64,000 bases of DNA from a virus: positions 17,029-81,028 of IMG/VR virus record IMGVR_UViG_3300011115_000708; one strand, given 5' to 3'. This document shows, in pieces, positions 11,458 through 19,979 of this stretch (positions within the stretch are counted from its first letter, which is position 1; the number at the start of each line of letters is the position of its first letter). Below the pieces are notes generated by a model. It made no database searches, was not told the DNA's origin, and saw only the letters and a list, made by a program, of their open reading frames with translations. Both the position numbers and the translations under genes were made by a program.

Positions 11458-12005
11458 GCGTAAAAGAGATCCAATCAAAGATTGGAGCAACTCCAGATGG
11501 TGAGTGGGGGCCTAGAAGCAAGGCTCTGTGCAAGATCCATCTCCATGATCTGATGCCATCACCAAACCCATGGCCATCAGATGACACGCTCTCTATGACG
11601 CGATTCTACGGCGAGGCTGGCGAGCGCAATCTCGTCAACCTGGACGTGTCTGAGTTTGGCGTGAAGTACGATGGTCAGCACGTCAAAACGATTCGCTGCA
11701 ACAAGAAAGTGGCCGAATCGCTGGGTCGAATCATTGAGGCTATTGCAAACAGCGAATGGGCCTACATGCTTCAGCGGTTTGATGGATGCTACAACTACCG
11801 AAAGATGCGCGGAGGAAACTCACTTTCAATCCACTCATGGGGCGCTGCGGTTGACTTCGATGCTGGCAATAACATGAACAACCAGGCATGGCCAGAAAGC
11901 GCCACCATGCCGCTCGGTGTGATGGAGATTTTTGCTCGTGAAGGATGGATTTCGGCAGGGGCATTTTGGGGGCGTGATGCGATGCATTTTCAAGCGACAA
12001 AATAA
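11454..12005 (+). CDS. endolysin: peptidoglycan-binding plus M15 (VanY-like) peptidase
   Basis: Residues 4-25 (QSKIGATPDGEWGPRSKAL) resemble a minimal peptidoglycan-binding repeat. The catalytic part has the M15 zinc signature: SIHSWGAAVDFD with ligands His127 and Asp134, and a C-terminal MHFQ with His178. M15 phage enzymes cut peptide cross-links or the L-Ala-D-Glu bond of peptidoglycan. The start overlaps the holin-like gene (ATGA), and another small membrane gene follows 4 nt after the stop, giving a compact lysis cassette. The length (183 aa) is normal for such endolysins. Confidence 0.85.
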   Translation: MSVKEIQSKIGATPDGEWGPRSKALCKIHLHDLMPSPNPWPSDDTLSMTRFYGEAGERNLVNLDVSEFGVKYDGQHVKTIRCNKKVAESLGRIIEAIANSEWAYMLQRFDGCYNYRKMRGGNSLSIHSWGAAVDFDAGNNMNNQAWPESATMPLGVMEIFAREGWISAGAFWGRDAMHFQATK

Positions 12006-12009
12006 AATC

Positions 12010-12192
12010 ATGGACGAGAACTATTCATTTGTTTTTAGGTCGGCATCCATCTCAATAATGAACTCATTGGCCGTGACAATCTCTTTTCTTCCGCAGATAG
12101 AGCAATGGCTAAGGATCACATCTTTATTAACAGCAATCACTTACACACTGATTCTCTCGGTAAAAGCCTTGGCTAAAAAAAAATCCAAATAA
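12010..12192 (+). CDS. small membrane protein downstream of endolysin, 60 aa
   Basis: The start is the ATG at 12010, 4 nt after the endolysin stop; a longer in-frame start at 11932 would run inside the endolysin. Two apolar stretches (about residues 10-25 and 33-50) end in a basic tail (KALAKKKSK). It may be a second holin, an antiholin or a pinholin-type regulator. There is no lipobox, so it is unlikely to be an outer-membrane spanin. It is assigned by size and lysis-cassette position only. Confidence 0.55.
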   Translation: MDENYSFVFRSASISIMNSLAVTISFLPQIEQWLRITSLLTAITYTLILSVKALAKKKSK

Positions 12193-12205
12193 TTTCAGAA
12201 AGTGG

Positions 12206-12232
12206 TTGACCTACCGCAAAAAGCAGTAGAGT
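12206..12232 (+). promoter_or_regulatory. candidate promoter before the phage A early operon
   Basis: TTGACC at 12206-12211 and TAGAGT at 12227-12232 are separated by 15 nt; the ATG of the HTH gene is at 12245. The spacing is short, but the same TTGAC-to-ATG distance recurs at two other operon gaps (16542 and 19945). Confidence 0.35.
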
Positions 12233-12244
12233 CTCCTGCTGCCG

Positions 12245-12466
12245 ATGAAACCAAAGCTGACCATAAAATCCATCGTGAATCATTTCGGTGGTGCTACCCA
12301 GCTATCAAGACTCCTGTCAAAAGGATGTGAAGTTAGCAAATCTAGCAGAACTGTTGAATCGTGGATTTACAGGGATTCCATCCCTGCAAAGAAACTGATG
12401 GACTTGGTTTTGCTTGGTGACAAGATCGGAAAGCCGCTGGTGCTTGACCAGCACATCCAAAAATAA
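12245..12466 (+). CDS. small HTH DNA-binding protein (Cro/YdaS-like), 73 aa
   Basis: The sequence IVNHFGGATQLSRLLSKG followed by SSRTVESWIYRDSIPAKK has the shape of a Cro/YdaS-type helix-turn-helix: a short helix, a Gly-containing turn, and a recognition helix with a Trp. It is the first gene after the lysis cassette and follows a promoter-like sequence. That suits an early regulator that switches the replication operon. No CI-type repressor or integrase is near, so lysogeny cannot be inferred. Confidence 0.6.
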   Translation: MKPKLTIKSIVNHFGGATQLSRLLSKGCEVSKSSRTVESWIYRDSIPAKKLMDLVLLGDKIGKPLVLDQHIQK

Positions 12467-12469
12467 AAA

Positions 12470-12880
12470 ATGACACACACTGAAGAGTTGGTCGCTAGTC
12501 GAAAGGCTATCGAAGAGAAGATTGCGGGTTTGAAATCCGAGATCAAAGAAATTGACAGAGCACTTGAGTATATCGCTTGGCCAGTAATGGAACAGCGTCT
12601 GCTTACAGACAACAAAGACCACGGTGAGTTCAAGCTCAATGTGGACGGGATTGTCATCAAGGGCGCTGTCAGGAAGTCAGTAAGTTGGGATTCAGAAAAG
12701 CTGAAGAGCATCGCAAGCACATTGCACCCAGAAGATGCTGCTGAGATTTTCGATGTGAAAGTCTCTATCCCAGAGAAGAATTATCAAATCCTCGTTGAAT
12801 GCGAGCATCCATCTCTAGGAGACATCATGATGGCTCGCGAAGTTAAACTGTCACCATTTACCATTAAAATTGAAGCATGA
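12470..12880 (+). CDS. coiled-coil phage protein of unknown function, 136 aa
   Basis: The N-terminal 35 residues form a heptad-rich helix (EELVASRKAIEEKIAGLKSE). The rest is mixed alpha/beta with no recognised motif. It begins 3 nt after the HTH gene, and its stop overlaps the Sak4-like ATPase start by 4 nt. Small coiled-coil proteins often precede phage recombination ATPases, so a role as recombination or replication accessory is inferred from position. No homologue was recognised. Confidence 0.55.
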   Translation: MTHTEELVASRKAIEEKIAGLKSEIKEIDRALEYIAWPVMEQRLLTDNKDHGEFKLNVDGIVIKGAVRKSVSWDSEKLKSIASTLHPEDAAEIFDVKVSIPEKNYQILVECEHPSLGDIMMAREVKLSPFTIKIEA

Positions 12881-13773
12881 ACGGAATCGTAAAGGCTGAC
12901 GACCGCCTAAAGGCTCGTCCAAAAATCAACATCGCATTGTTCGGACAAAGCGGTGTCGGCAAAACCACCCAAGCTCGTACTCTCGTTCCAGAGAGGACTC
13001 TGTTTGTGGATCTTGAAGCAGGAACCCTTGCTATCTCTGGATGGGCTGGGGACGTGTTTGACGTGCGGGAGTTCGCCAAGAACATTGGCGCTCACCCGTG
13101 GGAGATGACCCGTGCTCTCGCCGTGTACATCGGCGGCGCAGATCCAGCAGACCGTAGTGGATTCTATTCCAAGGCTGTCTACGATAAGGTGGTAGAGGTG
13201 TTCGGTGATCCTGCGAGCATGGACAAGTACGACACTGTGTTCATTGACTCCATCACCGTGGCTTCACGCTGGTGCTTCTCATGGGCACAGACACAGCCAG
13301 AGGCGATCAGTGAGAAGAATGGCAAGCCAGACACCAGAGGGGCCTACGGACTCCTTGGACGCGAAATGGTGCGCTGGTTGACCCACCTTCAGCACAGCCC
13401 TAAATCAATCATCGTGGTCGGCATCCTCGACCGAGTCGAAGACGACCTCAAGCGAGTGTCGTACTCTCCTCAGATCGAGGGCGGTAAGACTGGCCGAGAA
13501 ATCAATGGGATCTTCGATCAGGTAATGACAATCGACTACCTGTACGATGATCTTGGAAAGCCAGTGATTTCCGCAGACGGAAAGAAGCAAAGGTGCATCT
13601 ATTGCACCCAGGACAACAAGTTCAACTTCCCAGCTAAGGATCGGTCTGGACGACTCGACTCAATCGAGCCGCCAGACATCGCCTATCTGATGAACAAGAT
13701 CCACAATGGCCCTCGTCTCGACGAAAAAATCATCACCACAATCCAAACACCAACAGTCTCATCTGACCAATAA
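12877..13773 (+). CDS. Sak4-like RecA-fold ATPase (single-strand annealing/recombination)
   Basis: Walker A is at residues 23-30 (GQSGVGKT) and a Walker B-like strand is DTVFIDSITV near residue 120. The rest matches the AAA_24/Sak4 architecture: a RecA core of about 300 residues without extra domains. Sak4 ATPases act with phage SSB proteins to anneal or pair single-stranded DNA during replication and recombination. The following gene is a DUF669-like SSB candidate and a Cas4-like nuclease lies downstream, which completes the usual phage recombination set. The start overlaps the upstream stop (ATGA). Confidence 0.8.
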   Translation: MNGIVKADDRLKARPKINIALFGQSGVGKTTQARTLVPERTLFVDLEAGTLAISGWAGDVFDVREFAKNIGAHPWEMTRALAVYIGGADPADRSGFYSKAVYDKVVEVFGDPASMDKYDTVFIDSITVASRWCFSWAQTQPEAISEKNGKPDTRGAYGLLGREMVRWLTHLQHSPKSIIVVGILDRVEDDLKRVSYSPQIEGGKTGREINGIFDQVMTIDYLYDDLGKPVISADGKKQRCIYCTQDNKFNFPAKDRSGRLDSIEPPDIAYLMNKIHNGPRLDEKIITTIQTPTVSSDQ

Positions 13774-13791
13774 CCAAACCAAACTACTACC

Positions 13792-14379
13792 ATGTTCAAC
13801 TCAAAATCTGGAATCCAAGAATCGGCTGCAATTATCCCAGCAGCTACCACATCCAAGGCCGTTCTCATCGTCCGCGAGCTTAAGACCTCGCAGAAGAGTG
13901 GAGCAACCTACCTCGACATCGAGCTTCGATTGGTGGGAGGAAATTACGAAGGCCGCCGTGTCTATGACATGATCATGAATCCATTCTGCCCACTCGCCAG
14001 CGAAGGTGGAAAGAAAATGGGAATCCTTGGACTCACCCGTATTTGTGAGGCAATCGGAATCTTCAAGATTGGAGATGAAGCATCCTACACACGCTATGAA
14101 GGTCGTGGAATCCATGACGTAATCAACGATATTGAAGGTCAAACCGTAGCGGTGAAGCTCAAGATCGAGAAGGGTGAGGATGGCCGCGCAGACCGCAACA
14201 AGGTCAGCGAATGGCTTACACCTAACCCGCTGTCTGGCGGAGCGCACAAGTCGTGGGTAGAGCTTCATACTGGAACTCCCAATCCAGCGACTCGCTCAAC
14301 GGCATTCACTCCGAATCCAACCAGCCAAAATGGAGACACCCCAGCATGGCTAAATGGCCCAGGGAAAGATCCGTTTTGA
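13792..14379 (+). CDS. DUF669-like single-stranded DNA-binding protein
   Basis: The body reads as a beta-rich OB-like domain (residues 18-140, with KAVLIVRELKTSQKSGATYL and EGQTVAVKLKIEKGE). A disordered Pro/Asn-rich tail ends in GPGKDPF. A tail ending in Pro-Phe resembles SSB C-terminal tips that recruit partner enzymes. DUF669 proteins usually lie next to Sak4 or RecT-type recombinases, as here. It probably coats single strands during phage A replication. A 188-nt gap with a large hairpin follows. Confidence 0.7.
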   Translation: MFNSKSGIQESAAIIPAATTSKAVLIVRELKTSQKSGATYLDIELRLVGGNYEGRRVYDMIMNPFCPLASEGGKKMGILGLTRICEAIGIFKIGDEASYTRYEGRGIHDVINDIEGQTVAVKLKIEKGEDGRADRNKVSEWLTPNPLSGGAHKSWVELHTGTPNPATRSTAFTPNPTSQNGDTPAWLNGPGKDPF

Positions 14380-14462
14380 TATGATAAATTGAAAAAATTG
14401 GCAGCAAATGCAGACAGAAGTGAAATTGCACTCGCATTTGTTGCCAAATACTTACAAACTAC

Positions 14463-14552
14463 AGCGTCCAGCAGTCAGAGATGGTGTCTGGGGAGAACCC
14501 AGAACGGGTATTTCTCGTGCGATTCCTTGTGAAATACTGACTGCTGGACGCT
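14463..14552 (+). ncRNA. candidate structured RNA or DNA cruciform with three-way junction
   Basis: Outer arms of 16 nt (14463-14478 and 14537-14552) are perfect reverse complements. Inside are two further stems: TCTGGG (14487-14492) with CCCAGA (14498-14503) around a GAGAA loop, and GTATTTC (14508-14514) with GAAATAC (14531-14537). Together they form a compact three-way junction in the only long gap of the replication operon, 15 nt before the next ATG. No T-run follows, so it is not an ordinary terminator. It could be a regulatory leader, an RNA gene or an origin structure. Confidence 0.55.
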
Positions 14553-14567
14553 CTTCTTTACAAAAAG

Positions 14568-14885
14568 ATGAGAAAAATCGAATTCGCCATTCAAATTACG
14601 AATTGGCTCGCAAGACAGGACGACTTCAGTCCAATCCACGCACTCTGTTTGATGTGCGTTTCAGACGGTAGAACCACAGTTGCTCGCATCCTCGGCAGAA
14701 TAAGCGGAGTTAATGAGGTTGACATGAGAGATGCCGTTATTGACCTCCACAAATCTGGCTACATCGAATGTGATCACGGCAAGAAGAATCACATTGGATC
14801 TCCCAAGTGTGAATGCTGGCTCTCGACTCGGGGAGCAATTGTGATTTCAAAAATCCTTAACCCAGCAAAAAAAGATGCAGCTTAG
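14568..14885 (+). CDS. winged-helix-like DNA-binding protein, 105 aa
   Basis: Residues 35-75 (TTVARILGRISGVNEVDMRD then AVIDLHKSGYIECDHG) have the pattern of a winged-helix domain: helix, recognition helix and basic wing. Several cysteines (CLMC, ECD, CEC) might bind zinc. The stop overlaps the helicase start by 11 nt, so both are on one message downstream of the 14463-14552 structure. It may be a small transcription regulator or a replication accessory. A frame starting at 14408 covers the hairpin and is not credible. Confidence 0.55.
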   Translation: MRKIEFAIQITNWLARQDDFSPIHALCLMCVSDGRTTVARILGRISGVNEVDMRDAVIDLHKSGYIECDHGKKNHIGSPKCECWLSTRGAIVISKILNPAKKDAA

Positions 14886-16545
14886 ACCACGGCAAGTAAC
14901 ATTCGTTGACCGCTGCCATGCCGCACTGGAATCCAAGGGGAACACCATCGGTGTGGCCACGGTTGGATTCGGCAAGACGATTGCGTTGTCTGCGCTCGCA
15001 GCCAAGTACAAAACTGGGGTGATCCTCCAGCACCGAATCGAACTGCTTGAGCAGAATCGTGACAAGTTCAAGCGGGTGGCCCCAGGAATGAAGGTGGCCA
15101 CCTTTGCCGCAGACCACAAACGGTGGGCCGAGGACGGCCATACGTTTGCCATGATGCAGTCGCTTGTGGGAAACCTAGATATGATGAAGCCAGTGGACAT
15201 CGTCGTCATCGACGAGTCACACCATGCCGAATCCAGTTCGTACAAGAAGATCGTGTCTGAGTGCAAGAACCTCAACCCAGACGTGAAGATCCTGGGAGTG
15301 ACGGCTACGCCTGAGCGCGGTGACGGCAAGGGGCTGAAGTCCATCTTCTCCAATGTCGCAGACATCGTCACACTCCAAGAGATGATTGACTCACGCTTCC
15401 TAGTGAAGCCGCGCACCTACATCATCGACATGGGTGTGAAGGACAAGCTGGGGGATTTGAAGAAGGGCAGCGCTGAATTTAACATGGATGCTGCCGCCAC
15501 TCTCATGGATGTGGAACCAGTCACCACTGAGGTGATAAAGAACTGGATGACACTGGCACAGGATCGTCGGACGATTGGCTTCGCCACCACAGTGGCTCAC
15601 TCGATCAAGATGACCGAGGCATTCGTACAGGCTGGTGTGAGAGCAGAACACGTCGATGGGACTACGCCATCCAGAGAGCGCAAAGCAATCTGGAAGCGTC
15701 TGCGGACAGGTGAGACTCGCGTTGTCTGGAACTGCGCCGTGGCAACCGAGGGATTCGACGAACCAGGAATCGGCTGCGTCATCCTCAATCGGCCATCAAT
15801 GCACCGATCCACGATGATCCAGATGATCGGTCGCGGTCTGCGTACCATTTCTGAGCCACAAAACTACCCTGGACTCATCAAAGACGACTGCATCATACTG
15901 GACTTTGGTGCTTCGCTTCTCACTCATGGAAGCCTAGAAGCCAATACCAGCATTGAGGAGAATGTCTTCAAGGATGGCGAGGCTCCAACGAAGGAATGCC
16001 CAGAGTGCAATTCCGAGATTCCATCTGGATGCAAAACCTGCCCGATCTGTGAGTACGAGTTTCAGACAGGGCCGAAATCCGAGAAGGAACAGTACGGAAA
16101 TTTTGAGATGACCGAGGTGGATCTTCTCAAGCTGTCGCCGTATAGATGGGAGGAAATCTTCACAAACCAAGTCATTGTTGCAGAAGCAATGACAGCAAGC
16201 GCGATTCTCGTTAATTTTCGAGGCACATGGATGGCCTACGGCTTTCGTCTCGACGGTGATCGCAAGACAATGAAGCTCATCACTGTGAGCCATGAGCGCT
16301 TAAACGCGCTGTCGATGGCAGACGACTTCCTCCGCGAGTTCGGTGACGCTACAGCAGCCAAGAAATCAAAGCGGTGGCTAAATGAGCAGTTATCTGACAA
16401 GCAAGCTGCAGTTCTTGGGATAGTAGCCGATCCAACAAAATCAGTGTTTGCCCTAAAGATGAATCGTTATGAGGCATGCTGTAGAATCACTTGGAAGTTT
16501 AATGAGGAAAAAATAAAGAGAAGTATTATGGCGATAAATTCTTGA
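14875..16545 (+). CDS. SF2 DEAH-type DNA helicase with C-terminal zinc ribbon
   Basis: The motifs appear in order: a Walker A variant TVGFGKT near residue 29, DESHH (motif II) near 115, TATPERGDGKG (motif III region) near 142, and the motif VI segment MIQMIGRGLRT near 321. Residues 374-395 hold four cysteines (CPEC and CPIC) of a zinc ribbon, followed by a helical tail. Such phage SF2 helicases resemble the UvsW/RecG-like or Ssl2-like group and act at replication or recombination intermediates. Phage B carries its own, different SNF2-type helicase at 25381. Confidence 0.85.
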   Translation: MQLRPRQVTFVDRCHAALESKGNTIGVATVGFGKTIALSALAAKYKTGVILQHRIELLEQNRDKFKRVAPGMKVATFAADHKRWAEDGHTFAMMQSLVGNLDMMKPVDIVVIDESHHAESSSYKKIVSECKNLNPDVKILGVTATPERGDGKGLKSIFSNVADIVTLQEMIDSRFLVKPRTYIIDMGVKDKLGDLKKGSAEFNMDAAATLMDVEPVTTEVIKNWMTLAQDRRTIGFATTVAHSIKMTEAFVQAGVRAEHVDGTTPSRERKAIWKRLRTGETRVVWNCAVATEGFDEPGIGCVILNRPSMHRSTMIQMIGRGLRTISEPQNYPGLIKDDCIILDFGASLLTHGSLEANTSIEENVFKDGEAPTKECPECNSEIPSGCKTCPICEYEFQTGPKSEKEQYGNFEMTEVDLLKLSPYRWEEIFTNQVIVAEAMTASAILVNFRGTWMAYGFRLDGDRKTMKLITVSHERLNALSMADDFLREFGDATAAKKSKRWLNEQLSDKQAAVLGIVADPTKSVFALKMNRYEACCRITWKFNEEKIKRSIMAINS

Positions 16546-16570
16546 CTTTAATTCTAGGAAAAAATAGAAC
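16542..16570 (+). promoter_or_regulatory. candidate promoter, TTGACT-N17-TAGAAC
   Basis: TTGACT (16542-16547) and TAGAAC (16565-16570) are 17 nt apart, a standard sigma-70-type spacing. The ATG of the next gene is at 16580, so transcription would begin only a few bases before the start codon. There is no Shine-Dalgarno motif between them. Confidence 0.45.
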
Positions 16571-16579
16571 CTCCGAGAC

Positions 16580-16915
16580 ATGAAATTATTCAAGCCGAAA
16601 AGCCAAGACATGGGCGAAATTCATCTTGCTATTGCCAAGGAAATCTTGTCCCTAATCGACCCGCCAATCTCAATTGCATTGGTATTGAAGAACAGGCCGA
16701 GCCACTACATCTCCTCATGGAGAAATGTGCTCTTCCACGTCTTTAACAAGAACATGGGAGTCAACCAGTCATCAATCGCCATGTGGTTCAAGGTGACAGA
16801 ACGCACGGTGTGCAGGGGAATCAATCTCACAAAAGAAGTGCTCTCAAAAGAATCAGATGAGGCACAGCAACTGAAAGAAATCATCAAAAAATCAATCGAG
16901 AAAACAACAAAATGA
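16580..16915 (+). CDS. DnaA domain-IV-like HTH protein, 111 aa
   Basis: The stretch SWRNVLFHVFNKNMGVNQSS followed by IAMWFKVTERTVCRGINL matches the layout of the DnaA C-terminal domain: a long helix, a helix-turn-helix ending at a T-[ED]-R-T-V recognition helix, then a basic helix. There is no ATPase domain. Phages use such stand-alone domains as origin-binding or regulatory proteins. A diverged counterpart is encoded by phage B at 47311-47592. The stop overlaps the nuclease start (ATGA). Confidence 0.6.
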   Translation: MKLFKPKSQDMGEIHLAIAKEILSLIDPPISIALVLKNRPSHYISSWRNVLFHVFNKNMGVNQSSIAMWFKVTERTVCRGINLTKEVLSKESDEAQQLKEIIKKSIEKTTK

Positions 16916-17661
16916 TCCAGGAACAAATCGACAAAGCAATGATCGCCAAGCAGATGGCGCAAGAAAAAAGAACCTACCTTGGAGCCTCGCGTTGGGGTGA
17001 AGAGTGCATGAGAAGGTTGGCTTACGAGTATCACCACACTCCCGCAGACGGAGAGGAAGACTTCCCAGGCAAGATCCTGCGAATCTTCGACATGGGACAT
17101 GATGGTGAGACTCGCATGACCGAGTACATGCGTCTGGCTGGATTCGATCTTATCACCGAGAAGGCGAACGGCGGACAGATGGGATTCTACGCCATGGACG
17201 GCAAGCTAAAAGGACATTGCGATGGGGTTATTACAGGAGGCCCAGTGGATCTGCCGTATCCGCTAATCTGGGAGCACAAGGCGCTCAACGACAAAAGCTG
17301 GGCAGACACGAAAAAGAAGGGCGTGAAGGAAAGCAAGCCAGTTTACTGGAGCCAGATCCAAACCTACTGCGCCTACCTCGATATTCCCAATGGCGGTCTG
17401 TTCACGGCCATCAACCGCAACACAGGGGAAATCTACTCAGAGCACGTCGAATTTGACCCAGTTGCGGCACAGGCGCTTTCAGACAAGGCAATTAGGATCG
17501 TACAGACACGAATCCCAGAAGAGATGCCAAAGATGAGCAATGATCCGTGCTTCTTCAAATGCGGTTGGTGCTCATTTAGAAAGCGTTGCCACAACATCAA
17601 GGAGATGACCATCTCAACTCCAGCCGCAGCAGCTAAAGAATTTCCATCCTGGCTCAAATGA
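16912..17661 (+). CDS. Cas4-like PD-(D/E)XK exonuclease with Fe-S cysteines
   Basis: Residues 26-36 (SRWGEECMRRL) match the N-terminal Cas4/RecB signature with Cys32. The PD-(D/E)XK core shows an Asp in GHCDGVITGG, a WEHKAL (E-x-K) motif and a QIQTYCAYL motif. Three C-terminal cysteines (FKCGWCSFRKRC) complete a probable 4Fe-4S cluster. These enzymes degrade or resect DNA ends for recombination. No CRISPR array or cas gene is nearby, so it is a phage recombination nuclease. It overlaps the genes on both sides by 4 nt. Confidence 0.8.
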   Translation: MIQEQIDKAMIAKQMAQEKRTYLGASRWGEECMRRLAYEYHHTPADGEEDFPGKILRIFDMGHDGETRMTEYMRLAGFDLITEKANGGQMGFYAMDGKLKGHCDGVITGGPVDLPYPLIWEHKALNDKSWADTKKKGVKESKPVYWSQIQTYCAYLDIPNGGLFTAINRNTGEIYSEHVEFDPVAAQALSDKAIRIVQTRIPEEMPKMSNDPCFFKCGWCSFRKRCHNIKEMTISTPAAAAKEFPSWLK

Positions 17662-19937
17662 TCAACCAAGAGGACATCACCACTTACTTGTCCTGCCTAT
17701 TTGCCAATCATGTCTGGGACAAGGACGAGTTCCTTATTACCAGAGGAGTTGGCGAGAAAGGTACGAGACAAGAGGGAATTTACGCTGAAGACCAGCATTT
17801 CCAGCCAGCCTTATTCTCGATCACAGACGCGTTGTTCTCCAGCGCCGAGCGGTATCGGGATCACTTAGTCGGCATGTTTGTCATCCCTGCAATCTTGAAC
17901 GATTCAAGGGCCAAGGAGGAAAATGTGAAGCTGCTTCCAGCACTCATCCTTGATCTGGATGATGTGCCAGCACAGCAGGCGATTGAGTGGCTTGAGGAAG
18001 AAATTGGATCGCCGTCGATGGTGGTGGCAAGCGGAGGCAATAATCAGTACGGCCCAAAGCTCCACGCCTACTACGTCTTTGACGAGCCGCTTCCACCAGC
18101 GAACGTACTGCCACTGGTGACCAACCTAGCATCCATGCTTGGAGCAGACCCGAGTTTTGCCAGAAGGACTCAACCGATCCGAATCCCAGGAACGATCCAC
18201 CAGAAGAATGGAGAAGCGAGCTCAGTCAAGTTGTTGTCATGGAGCTCAGACACGTTCTCAGAGGATGAACTGATCGAGAAGATCAAGAAGGCCGACCCAT
18301 CGCCATGGGCATCTTCCAAGACGATGATGCCGATTGTATCGGCTGGCGTATCGTTCTCATCCACGACATCAACAGACAGCTCGGCCTTGCTAACCACTAC
18401 CATCCGCGAGGGTGGAATGGATGGGATCACTCGATGGGATGCCTTCTCAAAGGTGGCTGGACACTACCTCAGGGTGTGCCGCGAAGGCGGCATAAGCGAA
18501 GCGGAAGCATTCGCTGCTGTCTGCGGATGGACACTGGCTCACATGAGCCCACCGTGGCCAGAGGATCGTATTAAGCAGGAGTTCCGCGCTCTTCTCACAA
18601 GGGAGGTTGGAATCCGTGGCCCAATGCCAGAGATGAAGGCGTACCAGCCAATCGTGTCGGCATCTCACAAATCAGATGGACTTAAAGCCTGGGCCGCTCA
18701 CCGATGGGTGACCGCACCAATTCCGCAACACACGTTCCTGGTGGATGCACTTGTCATCAAGGGCGAGCCACACTTGTTTGTTGCCGAGGGCGGTGCTGGA
18801 AAGACATTCCTCATCGCAGACTTGGCTATGAAGATCGCAGCTTGGCAGGATGGTGACGACACCGACTGGTGCGGCCAGAAGATCAAGAGCGGTGGTACAT
18901 CAGTGCTGATCCTATGCGAGGACTCGCAGACAGAGATGCATATTCGCCTGATGGAGTTGGACAAGACTGGCCTGATCCAGAAAGCTGGTGACAAGCTCAT
19001 CGTGATGCCGATGACGGCAATCGGCGGATCATTCCCGCTCACCGAGCGGAATCCAAAGACTGGACTCTCCACCACCAGCCAGCGCTGGAGCGAAATGCTT
19101 GGTCTGTTGAAACAGCTACCAGACATCGCGCTGGTTGCCATCGACACGCTCAATTCGATCACCCACGGCGATGAGAACTCGGCAGTGATTATCTCCGAGA
19201 TGATGCGTGAGGCACACCGTGTATGCGGCGAGCTTGGCGCTGCCCTTGTGATCAACCACCACCTTCGTAAGTCGAACGAGCCGATCAAGAGCCTAGAGGA
19301 TCTGCGGGATTCAATCCGTGGATCTACTGCTATTCCATCCTACTTCCGAATCAATTTCGGGATGTTCAGAGCGAATGACTGGGAGCGCAGATGCAAGGCG
19401 CTCAACGTGAAGCCAAATAAGAATGCGATCTGGCGCATGGGAATCGCCAAGTGTAACATCATGGGTCTAATTGAAGATGAGCGCACCTTGGTGCGAGTCA
19501 ATGGCGGCGTAGTGGACATGACCAAGCAAGATCCATTCTCCAAGGCAGACACTGGAGAGCGAGTTTCCTGGCTCGTCTTAGCATCACAGATTGCGGCCCA
19601 GGATGGATATCCATTCAGCATGGGCGGCAAGGGGGCATCCAACGGCTACTATGTCAGACGGAACCAGCTTCCAGAGATGCTAGTGAAGCTAGGGCCAATC
19701 GAGATTGGCAAGATATTCGATGCGGCCATGGCTGGAAAGCAGCTCGTATTCGCAACTGCAAAAGGTGGAGCGTCTGCGAAATGGATCGATGTCCCCAGCG
19801 GCCCATACGCCAAGAATGACTCTGGTGAGGAGCTTGCCAAGGGTTCTTGGAAGTTCCCAGACTGGAACGAGTGGGTTTACGATCCATCTCAAGGAATCTG
19901 CGTGAAGAAAAAGAAAAATAACGAGATGACTTTGTGA
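17658..19937 (+). CDS. bifunctional primase-helicase (AEP-like N-terminus, RepA/DnaB-like RecA core)
   Basis: The N-terminal 200 residues carry the AEP-type pattern: an acidic strand ILDLDD near 97, a KLHAYYVFDE strand near 137, and RIPGTIHQKNG near 178. The C-terminal half is a RecA-fold ATPase: Walker A GGAGKT near residue 378, Walker B LVAIDTLNS near 496, and VINHHLRKSN near 535. The arrangement fits a phage replicative primase joined to a RepA-like hexameric helicase. It is the last large gene of phage A's replication block; no DNA polymerase is visible in the window. Confidence 0.75.
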   Translation: MINQEDITTYLSCLFANHVWDKDEFLITRGVGEKGTRQEGIYAEDQHFQPALFSITDALFSSAERYRDHLVGMFVIPAILNDSRAKEENVKLLPALILDLDDVPAQQAIEWLEEEIGSPSMVVASGGNNQYGPKLHAYYVFDEPLPPANVLPLVTNLASMLGADPSFARRTQPIRIPGTIHQKNGEASSVKLLSWSSDTFSEDELIEKIKKADPSPWASSKTMMPIVSAGVSFSSTTSTDSSALLTTTIREGGMDGITRWDAFSKVAGHYLRVCREGGISEAEAFAAVCGWTLAHMSPPWPEDRIKQEFRALLTREVGIRGPMPEMKAYQPIVSASHKSDGLKAWAAHRWVTAPIPQHTFLVDALVIKGEPHLFVAEGGAGKTFLIADLAMKIAAWQDGDDTDWCGQKIKSGGTSVLILCEDSQTEMHIRLMELDKTGLIQKAGDKLIVMPMTAIGGSFPLTERNPKTGLSTTSQRWSEMLGLLKQLPDIALVAIDTLNSITHGDENSAVIISEMMREAHRVCGELGAALVINHHLRKSNEPIKSLEDLRDSIRGSTAIPSYFRINFGMFRANDWERRCKALNVKPNKNAIWRMGIAKCNIMGLIEDERTLVRVNGGVVDMTKQDPFSKADTGERVSWLVLASQIAAQDGYPFSMGGKGASNGYYVRRNQLPEMLVKLGPIEIGKIFDAAMAGKQLVFATAKGGASAKWIDVPSGPYAKNDSGEELAKGSWKFPDWNEWVYDPSQGICVKKKKNNEMTL

Positions 19938-19944
19938 AAAACGA

Positions 19945-19974
19945 TTGACAGATAACTATGAAAAGCTCTCGATA
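19945..19974 (+). promoter_or_regulatory. candidate promoter with consensus TTGACA
   Basis: TTGACA (19945-19950) with a weak TCGATA (19969-19974) lies immediately after the primase-helicase stop. The next ATG is at 19980, only 5 nt beyond, again implying a very short or absent leader. Confidence 0.35.
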
Positions 19975-19979
19975 GGCAT

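Noticed and set aside
12245-12466. Lysogeny repressor
   Set aside because: Only a small Cro/YdaS-like HTH; no integrase, excisionase or divergent repressor pair is seen in the window.
14408-14671. 87-codon frame across the inverted repeat
   Set aside because: It covers the perfect stem-loop and the start of a better gene at 14568; its residues look random.
16912-17661. CRISPR-associated Cas4
   Set aside because: No array, cas1 or cas2 nearby; the gene is embedded in a phage recombination operon, so it is a Cas4-like phage nuclease.
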